A DNA stretch of 64,000 bases from Metabacillus litoralis (GTDB taxonomy: Bacteria > Bacillota > Bacilli > Bacillales > Bacillaceae): positions 372,001-436,000 of the forward strand of contig NZ_VOQF01000005.1 of assembly GCF_007994985.1 (NCBI RefSeq). The letters are read 5' to 3'. The notes beneath the pieces are model-generated. The model saw nothing but the letters and a program-made list of their open reading frames with translations, was not told where the DNA came from and made no database searches. Every line of letters begins with the position of its first letter. Position 1 is the first letter of the stretch. The position numbers and the translations under genes are program-made. Of this stretch, positions 53,332 through 61,065 are shown piece by piece.

Positions 53332-53824
53332 TTCTCTCAATGAGCAGTAGAATATCCACCCTGAGATAGCGTATATTTCAATCGTTCAGTTTGTTTATTT
53401 TGTAGTTTTGCATTCTATTATTGGACATTTTGTCTTTTTGAAGGCTCATTTCTCTAAGATTGCTCCTAATTGTCTTAAAAACAAGTTTTATTTATAAAAG
53501 ACTTGTTAAAAGATGGCACGAATATTTTTATAGTGATTTTTCATTAAGTTACTTTTACAGAGCTAGTAACTGAGTTGAGCCTCATACGTGTTAATATTGA
53601 GCTATGGTTTCAAACCTAATGGAATTATTTATCCAAAAGTACGATAGATAATGGTAAAAACAGTATAAATATTGTACATTTGTATTAGATTGTAAATAAA
53701 CGAAACCTTTGAATCGTTTCATGCGTATTATTGTAATCATACATAGTGCTAAAGTAGAAGGTTTTTATAATAAAATCACAATCAGAGATAGAGATCTATA
53801 GAATTAAATTCAGGAGGAACATGT

Positions 53825-54940
53825 GTGTTTAAATCAAAAACTCATTTTTGGACTTTACAGATATTACTCGTATTATTAATTGTTTATGTTGGTACAATGG
53901 TCTCTTTTTTATTTGAACCAATTATTGTGTTTGCAACAACTCTTTTCTTTCCAATTCTAATTGCTGGGATTTTATTTTTTATTTTTAATCCTTTAGTTAG
54001 GATTTTGGAAAAAAGTAAAGTGCCTAGAACACTTGCAATATTAATTCCGTATATTGTGTTCATCGGTGTTGTATCAGCACTTGTTGCGTTTATAGGACCA
54101 ATCGTTTCACAGCAAATTTCTGATTTAATAAGAAATTTCCCAAGATATGTAGATGAATTCACCGAGTTTGTTATTAGCATGTCTAACAAAGAATGGTTTA
54201 CATGGGTAATGGAACAGGAATATGTTTCCTTAACTCAGATAGAAGAAACGTTAACAGGCTATGCAACTAGCTTACCTGAAAACATTACAACGAGCTTCAC
54301 AAGAGTTCTTGGTGTTGTTACGAATATTACTTTGACGGCTATTACTGTACCTTTTATTCTTTTTTATATGTTAAAAGACGGTCAAAAGCTTCCTTCAACA
54401 GCTGTAAAAGTATTACCAACAGCTTATAGAAGAGAAGGATTAAAGATTCTCCAAGATTTATATGAAACATTAGCAGCATATATACAAGGTCAATTAATTG
54501 TTTCTCTTGCCGTAGGTTTAGGCTGTTTTATTGGTTATTCTATAATCGGACTCGAATATGCATTAGTTCTCGGAATTGTCGTTGCTGTCGCTAATATCAT
54601 TCCATATCTAGGTCCTTTTATTGGTGCTGCACCAGCTGTTGTGATTGCTTTACTTGATTCGCCGACAAAGGCATTACTAGCAGCGTTAGTTGTAACAATT
54701 GTTCAACAAATTGATGGGAATTTTCTTTCACCACTTATTATTGGGAAACGACTCAATACACACCCATTAACAATCATTTTACTATTGATTGGAGCAGGAA
54801 GTTTTGGTGGCATTATTGGGATGATCCTGGCTGTCCCTACTTATGCAGTATTAAAGGCTGTCACATTACATATTATTCGACTAATTAAATTACGAAAAAA
54901 ATATAAAGAAGAATTGAAAACTGAAAAAGTAGAAGTCTAG
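53825..54940 (+). CDS. yueF: AI-2E family transporter YueF
   Basis: The 371-aa membrane protein has about eight helices in the PerM/AI-2E family layout: two N-terminal hairpins, a soluble segment (about 95-160) and the conserved LGIVVAVANIIPYLGPFIGAAPAV near 260-283 with DGNFLSPLIIGKRLNTHPLTIIL near 300. Family members export small molecules or drive Na+(Li+)/H+ antiport; YueF substrate unknown. GTG 53825 follows AGGAGG by 6 bases. Confidence 0.9.
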   Translation: MFKSKTHFWTLQILLVLLIVYVGTMVSFLFEPIIVFATTLFFPILIAGILFFIFNPLVRILEKSKVPRTLAILIPYIVFIGVVSALVAFIGPIVSQQISDLIRNFPRYVDEFTEFVISMSNKEWFTWVMEQEYVSLTQIEETLTGYATSLPENITTSFTRVLGVVTNITLTAITVPFILFYMLKDGQKLPSTAVKVLPTAYRREGLKILQDLYETLAAYIQGQLIVSLAVGLGCFIGYSIIGLEYALVLGIVVAVANIIPYLGPFIGAAPAVVIALLDSPTKALLAALVVTIVQQIDGNFLSPLIIGKRLNTHPLTIILLLIGAGSFGGIIGMILAVPTYAVLKAVTLHIIRLIKLRKKYKEELKTEKVEV

Positions 54941-55004
54941 GCAGAACTTCTCCTTCCTTAATTCCATATAATGATTTTAGCTTGATAGGAAAAAGGAGGA
55001 GAAA

Positions 55005-55229
55005 ATGATGCCTGCATTTGTAGGACCAATTCAATTGAATACAATAGGTAGAAGCGCAATGTTTACTGTAGGTGATTCATTTGCTTTATCACCAAAAAGT
55101 CAAAGTCAGTCATCTATTGGCTCTGGTGGAGCAAATTCGGGTGATTTTATTGATAACCAGAATGTCTTTAACATAACAAATTTCTATGATGCCGATTTAA
55201 TTGATCAAAGTGACTTTCTAAATATGTAA
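55005..55229 (+). CDS. yueG: GerPA/GerPF-family spore protein YueG
   Basis: The 74-aa protein starts MMPAFVGPIQLNTIGRSAMF, and DSFALSPKSQSQSSIGSGGANSGDF with QNVFNITNFYDADLIDQ are typical of GerPF/YueG. GerP proteins sit in the spore coat and help germinants reach the inner spore. SD AAGGAGGAG precedes tandem ATGs at 55005 and 55008. Expected to be expressed late in sporulation. Confidence 0.9.
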   Translation: MMPAFVGPIQLNTIGRSAMFTVGDSFALSPKSQSQSSIGSGGANSGDFIDNQNVFNITNFYDADLIDQSDFLNM

Positions 55230-55235
55230 AACAAG

Positions 55236-55270
55236 AAAAAGGACTTTCTACACGAAGTGTCCTTTTTCTT
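55236..55270 (+). terminator. Terminator of yueG
   Basis: AAAAAGGAC pairs with GTCCTTTTT across a TTTCTACACGAAGT interval that can pair further, followed by C and T residues. Confidence 0.82.
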
Positions 55271-55305
55271 CGGATTTTTTAACATAGGAAATGAGGGTAA
55301 ATAAA

Positions 55306-55554
55306 GTGAAGATCAGAAAAGCAAATGTACATAGTGATAATGAATTAATAACAAATGTTTATATTTATGAAAATAAACAACAGGAGTATAGCATGATTGC
55401 CATCCCCCAATTAGAATGGTCTACTCTTATACCTTATGAAGAAGATAGAAGGGTATTAAAAGATCGATTGTGCAATTCTTTATTGAAGAAAATCGAGAAA
55501 TCACCAGCAGTAGAATTAATGAATAAAATAGTCCAATGGGTTGGAGAGATGTAA
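55306..55554 (+). CDS. yueH: YueH family protein
   Basis: The 82-aa protein (MKIRKANVHSDNELITNVYI...) matches YueH in length, position and the segment IPQLEWSTLIPYEEDRRVLKDRL. It is soluble and of unknown function. GTG 55306 is preferred, with GAGGG about 8 bases upstream, over the earlier in-frame ATG that overlaps the SD. Confidence 0.85.
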   Translation: MKIRKANVHSDNELITNVYIYENKQQEYSMIAIPQLEWSTLIPYEEDRRVLKDRLCNSLLKKIEKSPAVELMNKIVQWVGEM

Positions 55555-55576
55555 CAGGATACAGCTTAAACCAAAG

Positions 55577-55615
55577 CATCTCTTTATGCCTCTGACAGAG
55601 CATAAAGAGATAGTA
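55577..55615. terminator. Bidirectional hairpin between yueH and the hydroxylase gene
   Basis: CATCTCTTTATGC pairs with GCATAAAGAGATAG around CTCTGACAGA. T-tracts are short. Confidence 0.65.
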
Positions 55616-55670
55616 TTTTAGCAGCCTGCCTCCAAAAAACCAGTTACGATCTGTTACCCTCTACCGTTAA

Positions 55671-57119
55671 TTATTCAGACTCGATATTTAAAAAATTATA
55701 CACATGATTGATATATTCATCACGAGGATATCCATTGTATAATTTTGTAGCTAATCGAACAGGATCACCGAAAAAGTACCGCTCATATTGAGTTTGCCTT
55801 GTTCCAAAGCTGCTCATCGTTAAATCCCATACTAATCTTAAAATTTTAGTTTTCGTTACAGCTTCACAAGCTGTTCCTTGATAATAAAGCTCAAGATCAT
55901 TGAACAAGCATGACTCAAAATCCTCTTGGGATGGAATCGAAACTAAGCCTCCAGCACCAATTAATTGTAAAATTTCAATCATGCGAGGATATAGCTTTGG
56001 GAATATATTGACTGCTACAAATAAGGAATCAGCATGTGGTACCATAGTACCCCATTCATCTTCAGCAGCTAAAAGCTCAGCACGATCTAATAAGGCCTTC
56101 ATGGATTCTAAACCTATAATCATTTCACTAATTTTTTCGTGAATATGTTGAAATTCTGATAAATTTAATAGTTTTACCATCGATTGTGCAATTCCTAGAA
56201 TAAATTCAGCTTTTGTTATTTGACGAATAACAACTTGATGTAATGTGTGAGCTGTAAAACTACTACGAGAAAATAGCTTCATAGCAATATCTTGGCGATG
56301 ATAAAAATAAACATTCTCCCATGGAACGAATACATTGTCGAAAATAAGCATTGTATCCATCTCGTGGAAGCGAGATGAAAGCGGGTAATTAAAACTAGAT
56401 TCTCCTTCCCAAAAGGATTCGCGGCATAAAAACTTTACACCATCAGCATTGCTTGGGATACTAACACAAAATGATTGCTCATCATCATTAAGCTTGCCTC
56501 CCGAAGGAAACAGAATGATTTCGTCAGTCATACCACCCTGTGTTGCTAAAAGTCTAGCTCCCTTAATAAACACACCGTCATTATTTTTCTTGATTATTCT
56601 TGCAGCTATAGGTTGATTGGATGATTCTTCATAGGTAACGGAACGATTTATTTGAGGATTGATAAAGCTATGTGTGAAGGAGAGATCATGTTCACGAGCT
56701 CTTTCATAAAGGTTTATTAAATTTTGAGTAAACTGTTCATCTTGATCAGATAAGATGCTTGCTGAAGCTGTTAAAGTCATAATAACTGTATTTAAATAAT
56801 CGGGAGTTCTCCCCATCATTCCAGATGTTTCAAAAGCCCAGGTTTTTATCATATGCCTTCTTGCTTCTAAGTCTTCTTTTGTTTTTGGTTGTAAAAAAGA
56901 AAGTCCTACGCGGTTATCTGTTTTAGGAGATTTATAGGTCATTTTATCAATTAAATCAGGCTTAACTTGTAGATCGTATAAGGAGGCCTTTGTGTGTAAT
57001 GCTCCTTTATAAACAGGGTGTTCACAAATATCCTCTGTGATTTTTTGTCCTTTGATCCAAATATTTGGTTTCAATTTTCTCATTCTGGCTAAGTACTGTT
57101 CACCATTAATTGCAGGCAA
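55671..57119 (-). CDS. HpaB-family FADH2-dependent aromatic hydroxylase (YoaI-like)
   Basis: The 482-aa protein matches the large component of 4-hydroxyphenylacetate 3-monooxygenases: RPDYLN-like GRTPDYLNTVIM near 105, SFTHSFINPQINR near 150, GAKLLATQG-type GARLLATQGGMTDEI near 190, and GTACEAVTKTKILRLVWDLTMSSFGTRQTQYERYFFGDPVR near 430. It would hydroxylate a phenolic substrate with FADH2. No flavin reductase gene is nearby. TTG 57119 gives MPAINGEQYLARM with TAAGGAG 9 bases upstream. Confidence 0.87.
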   Translation of the reverse strand: MPAINGEQYLARMRKLKPNIWIKGQKITEDICEHPVYKGALHTKASLYDLQVKPDLIDKMTYKSPKTDNRVGLSFLQPKTKEDLEARRHMIKTWAFETSGMMGRTPDYLNTVIMTLTASASILSDQDEQFTQNLINLYERAREHDLSFTHSFINPQINRSVTYEESSNQPIAARIIKKNNDGVFIKGARLLATQGGMTDEIILFPSGGKLNDDEQSFCVSIPSNADGVKFLCRESFWEGESSFNYPLSSRFHEMDTMLIFDNVFVPWENVYFYHRQDIAMKLFSRSSFTAHTLHQVVIRQITKAEFILGIAQSMVKLLNLSEFQHIHEKISEMIIGLESMKALLDRAELLAAEDEWGTMVPHADSLFVAVNIFPKLYPRMIEILQLIGAGGLVSIPSQEDFESCLFNDLELYYQGTACEAVTKTKILRLVWDLTMSSFGTRQTQYERYFFGDPVRLATKLYNGYPRDEYINHVYNFLNIESE

Positions 57120-57334
57120 TTTAAACAACTCCTTACCAACTGAATACATACATAATATATGGCTTTTCATGGAAAAGTGTGTGCAGAGCATAGATTCCTT
57201 GAAAATATTGTATGAAATTGATGAACGAAAGAAAGAGGAATTTTGATAAGCAGTACGGAATAATTTTAAGTAATTAGATATGTTCAGTTCTTATTATGAG
57301 CAATCTTGTTAGAGTGAATTTTTGAAAAATATAT

Positions 57335-57348
57335 TGGAAGCGTTTTCT
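57335..57348 (+). promoter_or_regulatory. Possible CcpA (cre) site
   Basis: TGGAAGCGTTTTCT matches the cre consensus TGNAARCGNTTTCA except for the last base. It lies between the divergent hydroxylase gene and a small membrane peptide gene. Confidence 0.45.
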
Positions 57349-57413
57349 TTTTGTTTAATTTTATTCACCAAGGCAAGAATAATTAATGCGTTTTTATTCG
57401 AAAGGTGTGATAA

Positions 57414-57533
57414 ATGATGTACGAAGAGAACTTTTTTAAAGGTATGTTATGGGCATCATTATTAAGTATTCCATTATGGCTTTCTTTTTTTGGCTGGCTT
57501 AAACTTACAATAAGATTGTTTAATCATTTTTAA
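57414..57533 (+). CDS. Small membrane peptide, 39 aa
   Basis: MMYEENFFKGMLWASLLSIP is followed by LWLSFFGWLKLTIRLFNHF and stop: one hydrophobic helix (about 10-29) with an acidic N-terminus and basic C-terminus. AAAGGTG lies 6 bases before ATG 57414. I do not recognise it; it resembles the short membrane peptides often unannotated in Bacillus. Confidence 0.65.
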   Translation: MMYEENFFKGMLWASLLSIPLWLSFFGWLKLTIRLFNHF

Positions 57534-57681
57534 GAGCGGATAATCTAAAAGACACCTTCCTATATTAGGGTTTTTTACCTATAAAAGTGAATATATTTCT
57601 AATTTTAGTAAATTATTGTGAAATATATAGTAGAATAGGTGAAGGATGAAAATATGATTCATATTTTTGGGGGTCAAATAG

Positions 57682-58902
57682 ATGGAAGTGTTTGTTGCCA
57701 GACAACCGATATTAAATAGTAATGAAGACGTTATAGCTTATGAACTTTTATATAGAGGAAGCAATGAAAATGTTTTTCCAAACATTGATGGTGATAGAGC
57801 TACTACAGAGGTAATTATTAATAGTTTTTTAAATATTGGGATGCAGGATTTATCTGAGGGGAAGAAGTGCTTTATTAATTTTACAGGAGCATTATTAAAG
57901 TCCAAGCTTCCTACCTTCTTTAATCCTAGCTCAATTGTTGTTGAAATTCTGGAAAACGTTGAGATAAATGAAGAGTTAGTTTTAGTATGCAAAGAATTAA
58001 AGCAATTGGGTTATACCATTGCTTTAGATGATTTTAAAGTTCAGGAATCTGCTAAACTGTTACCTTCACTTTTGAAATATATTGATATAATAAAAGTTGA
58101 TTTTATGCAATCATCAAGAAATGAGATTTTGTCAATTGTAAATAAATATCGTTCATTAAATATACAATTATTAGCTGAAAAAGTAGAAACTAGAGATGAT
58201 TTCATTTTTGCAAAAAAAATCGGCTACACCTTGTTTCAAGGGTACTTCTTTAGCAAGCCGATCATTATTTCAAGCCATGATGTACCGATGCACTTAAAAA
58301 CGTATTATCATATTTTAGCTGAAATATCAAAAACAGATCCTAATATTGATATAATATCTTCTGATATAGAGCATGATATTTCTTTATCGTATAAGTTGTT
58401 AAAACTTATTAATTCACCAGCGTTTCGCCCGATAAATAAGATCAAGTCGATTAAACAAGCTATAGTATTGTTAGGATTAAACGAGTTAAAAAAATGGATT
58501 TATGTTCTTTCTTTAAAAAATATAAAAAATGTAAAAGACTCAAAAATGGATGAAGTTATCAAAATGTCCTTAGTCCGCGCAAAATTATGTGAGCTACTAG
58601 CTGTAAAGACTGGTAACAGGATGTCAGCACCGTATATGCTAACAGGCCTTTTTTCTTTAATAGATACATTGCTACATAGAGATCTAAATGAAGTATTAAG
58701 TGAATTGCCATTATCAGAAGAAATCCAAGATGCACTTCTTGGCAAAGATAATAATCTTAACAAAGTGTTGTCGTGGGCACTACAAATTGAACAAGCTAAT
58801 TGGGAGTTAGAAGGTATAGAATTATCTAAAGAAGAGATTAATAGATATTATGTTACCGCGATAGATTGGGCTACACATTTAATGGAATTTGATGAGAATT
58901 GA
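57682..58902 (+). CDS. pdeH: c-di-GMP phosphodiesterase PdeH (YuxH), EAL-HDOD
   Basis: The 406-aa protein has an EAL domain (about 1-200) with ELL for EAL (near 21), NFTG (near 65), VEILE (near 87), ALDDF (near 114), IIKVDF (near 136), LLAEKVE (near 164) and FQGYFFSKP (near 180). An HDOD domain follows (about 205-390). All key EAL residues are present, so it should be active. PdeH is the main c-di-GMP phosphodiesterase of B. subtilis and also sits beyond degQ-comQ there. ATG 57682 follows GGGGG. Confidence 0.93.
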   Translation: MEVFVARQPILNSNEDVIAYELLYRGSNENVFPNIDGDRATTEVIINSFLNIGMQDLSEGKKCFINFTGALLKSKLPTFFNPSSIVVEILENVEINEELVLVCKELKQLGYTIALDDFKVQESAKLLPSLLKYIDIIKVDFMQSSRNEILSIVNKYRSLNIQLLAEKVETRDDFIFAKKIGYTLFQGYFFSKPIIISSHDVPMHLKTYYHILAEISKTDPNIDIISSDIEHDISLSYKLLKLINSPAFRPINKIKSIKQAIVLLGLNELKKWIYVLSLKNIKNVKDSKMDEVIKMSLVRAKLCELLAVKTGNRMSAPYMLTGLFSLIDTLLHRDLNEVLSELPLSEEIQDALLGKDNNLNKVLSWALQIEQANWELEGIELSKEEINRYYVTAIDWATHLMEFDEN

Positions 58903-59022
58903 TAACTGTCAATTTGAATGTAAAATAAAAAAGGAATACAGTAAATTTTATAGAATTATTAAAGATAATTAAACTTCCTTGTTCAAACTTCGAGTTGTTA
59001 AACTAAAGGAGGTCTTCACTCT

Positions 59023-59247
59023 ATGGGAGGGCAACCAACTTTTTTTGTATTAGATGATAAAATGGTTGCAGTATTTTCGGTGTTGCAGAATAATTGCGAA
59101 GTGAAAATGGAATGCTTATTTTCTAAAACAGGAATAGAGGATTACACCTTAGAGTATTATGGACCTTTAGAACAGAAATCAGAGTTAATCAAATTAGCAG
59201 TATCAAAAGCACAAAGTATATTTAATGAAAATGTTTTTTCAGTCTAG
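59023..59247 (+). CDS. Small hypothetical protein at the yuzC position
   Basis: The 74-aa protein (MGGQPTFFVLDDKMVAVFSV...) is soluble and mixed alpha/beta in look, with one CEVKMEC Cys pair. It lies between pdeH and degQ, where B. subtilis has yuzC; I cannot confirm homology by eye. AAAGGAGG precedes ATG 59023, so it is a real gene. Confidence 0.75.
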   Translation: MGGQPTFFVLDDKMVAVFSVLQNNCEVKMECLFSKTGIEDYTLEYYGPLEQKSELIKLAVSKAQSIFNENVFSV

Positions 59248-59253
59248 GTGGTT

Positions 59254-59296
59254 GAAGAGAGACTAAAACGAATAGGTTTAGTCTCTCTTCTTTTTA
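59254..59296 (+). terminator. Terminator upstream of the degQ promoter
   Basis: GAAGAGAGACTAAA pairs with TTTAGTCTCTCTTC around a 9-base loop and is followed by TTTTTA. Confidence 0.93.
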
Positions 59297-59441
59297 TTTA
59301 GATTACTTATTTATCGTTAACTCCCCTCAAAAAGACAGGTAGAAAAACGTATCCTTTAAAAGTCATAGTGTTTTCCAAATTCTCACATAAAGGCAATTCT
59401 TTGTACATCGAAAATATATATTTTGGACTATTGCGTTTCTG

Positions 59442-59519
59442 TTGCGGTATCACGCATTGAGTATTACGATTTATTTTCGGTGAAAATTGTCCTGATATAG
59501 CGTAGTATTTAACTATAAT
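59442..59519 (+). promoter_or_regulatory. degQ promoter with ComA box
   Basis: TTGCGGTATCACGCAT (59442-59457) fits the ComA consensus TTGCGG-N4-CCGCAA and closely resembles my recollection of the B. subtilis degQ box. A further half-site, TTGCGT, is at 59431-59436. TATAAT at 59514-59519 is a perfect -10 with no good -35, as expected for an activated promoter. The box centre is about 75 bases upstream of the predicted start point. Confidence 0.85.
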
Positions 59520-59578
59520 CAATTAACATGAAAGTTGGCCCTGCATTCGCGCTTACCAACATTTAAGGAGGGTGAAAA

Positions 59579-59719
59579 GTGGATCAGCAAAAAATTGAAG
59601 AAATGACAAAGCTGCTACTACAAATCGAGCAAGAATTAAAAGAAACGAAGCAATCACTTCTATCTATAAATGAAAGTATTGATAAATATGATAAATATGC
59701 ATTTCTAAATGTATCTTAA
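59579..59719 (+). CDS. degQ: DegQ, stimulator of DegS-DegU signalling
   Basis: The 46-aa protein reads MDQQKIEEMTKLLLQIEQEL then KETKQSLLSINESIDKYDKY then AFLNVS. It has the length and the SxNxSIDxYDKY block of B. subtilis DegQ. DegQ binds DegS and promotes phosphotransfer to DegU, raising degradative enzyme and poly-glutamate production. GTG 59579 follows AAGGAGGGTG. Expression should depend on ComA through the box upstream, so it links quorum sensing to DegU. Confidence 0.95.
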   Translation: MDQQKIEEMTKLLLQIEQELKETKQSLLSINESIDKYDKYAFLNVS

Positions 59720-59721
59720 AG

Positions 59722-59748
59722 AACTTAGCTCCTGCTAAGTTTTTTTTA
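59722..59748 (+). terminator. Terminator of degQ
   Basis: AACTTAGC pairs with GCTAAGTT around TCCT and is followed by TTTTTT. Confidence 0.93.
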
Positions 59749-59941
59749 ATAAGGTTAATAGCTTATGACCTTTTTACGTAGTTTTGGTGTCTAGTGCAAT
59801 CGCTAGACCAAGGGCTTGTGTTTTTCTTAAAATTAACATTGACATATATTGGTGAATTGGGTGAAAATATAATAGATTAGTTGTAAGAATATACTTTTGC
59901 TACTAAACTAATTAGTAATATAGTAATATATAGCAAAAGGG

Positions 59942-60865
59942 GTGGGTGGTATAGAAAATATTGAGTCCAATCGTATTAAAGAAACGATGTTGAATTTAAT
60001 TACTACTCAGCTACAAAATGATGGACTTAAAAGTTTTATATTTTCTTTCCTTACAAATAAAGAAGAAATGAATTTTGCTAACCTTACTATTTTACATCAC
60101 CAAATATTTGATAGGAAAGATCCAGAACTTCTGAATTTAGCAGCAGCTGTTGAACTTTTGGTATTATCATTTGATATTTTTGATGATCTAGAAGATTTAG
60201 ACAATACAGAAGAGCCTTGGATGAAGATTGATCATTCAATAGCCTTGAACGCTGCAACAGTACTGTATACGCTAAGTCAGCAAACAGTATTATCACTTTC
60301 TTCACCATTTAAGCATCAAATCCTTGCATCGCTTCTAAAATACTCCATACAGGCTATGGAAGGACAACATGACGATTTGGAAGATAACATTGCTTCTGAA
60401 GAAGATTGTTTACAAATGATGAAGTTAAAATCAGGATCACTTATTGCTCTAGCATCAGTATGTGGAATGCAATTGGCAGGAGAAAATGACAAATTAGTTG
60501 AAGAGTATGCATACCAAATTGGCATAGCTGCACAAACAGATAATGACTTTAGAGATTTATTTAATCCATTGAAGAATGATATGAAAAATCAAAAAAAATC
60601 TTTAGCAGTTCTTTATTTACAAAGAAATTATAATGAACATGCAAACGATTTGCTCAAATTTTATCAAAGTGGATTAGACATTAAAGAGCAGTTTGGAAGC
60701 ATAGAAAACTATAAGCAAAAGCTTTTAGATTCAGGAGTCATGCAATATCTAAATGTAGTAAAGCAAATTGCTATAAACAGAGCTTCAAGAATGATAGACA
60801 ATTTAAATATAAATAGTGAACATAAAGAGTTTGTTAAATCAATTTTAATCAATAAAAAAACATAA
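59942..60865 (+). CDS. comQ: ComQ, prenyltransferase that matures ComX
   Basis: The 307-aa protein is an isoprenyl diphosphate synthase relative that prenylates and helps process ComX. Asp-rich motifs are DDLED (81-85) and DNDFRD (200-205), with GQHDD at 141-145. The start is uncertain: GTG 59942 is embedded in its own AAAGGGG SD, while ATG 59987 aligns with the B. subtilis ComQ N-terminus (41 residues from Met to TILH...F in both) but has only a weak SD. TATAAT at 59868-59873 may be the -10; no good -35 is spaced from it. comX follows after 19 bases. Confidence 0.93.
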   Translation: MGGIENIESNRIKETMLNLITTQLQNDGLKSFIFSFLTNKEEMNFANLTILHHQIFDRKDPELLNLAAAVELLVLSFDIFDDLEDLDNTEEPWMKIDHSIALNAATVLYTLSQQTVLSLSSPFKHQILASLLKYSIQAMEGQHDDLEDNIASEEDCLQMMKLKSGSLIALASVCGMQLAGENDKLVEEYAYQIGIAAQTDNDFRDLFNPLKNDMKNQKKSLAVLYLQRNYNEHANDLLKFYQSGLDIKEQFGSIENYKQKLLDSGVMQYLNVVKQIAINRASRMIDNLNINSEHKEFVKSILINKKT

Positions 60866-60884
60866 TAATAGGGAGAGATCATTC

Positions 60885-61043
60885 ATGCAGGAAATCGTAA
60901 ACTTTTTAATTGAAAATCCAGAAGTATTAGAGAAAGTAGTTAATGGACAAGCTAGCTTACTTGGTGTTGATATTGAGGATGTATTAGGGTTAGTTGAAGG
61001 TATTGTTGGCTCTGGGACTTTGAAGAATCTTTTCTGGGCGTAA
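60885..61043 (+). CDS. comX: ComX pheromone precursor
   Basis: The 52-aa precursor reads MQEIVNFLIENPEVLEKVVN and ends VGSGTLKNLFWA. N-terminus and length fit ComX (B. subtilis ComX starts MQDLINYFLNYPEALKK). Its only Trp is W51, the penultimate residue, within the C-terminal few residues where ComX is prenylated by ComQ. The mature pheromone should be a short C-terminal peptide, perhaps about 6-10 residues, carrying a geranyl or farnesyl group on W51. No Cys is present. SD GGGAGAG precedes ATG 60885. The peptide sequence defines this strain's pherotype. Confidence 0.93.
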   Translation: MQEIVNFLIENPEVLEKVVNGQASLLGVDIEDVLGLVEGIVGSGTLKNLFWA

Positions 61044-61065
61044 TTATTCTTGAAAGGTGTTAGTA

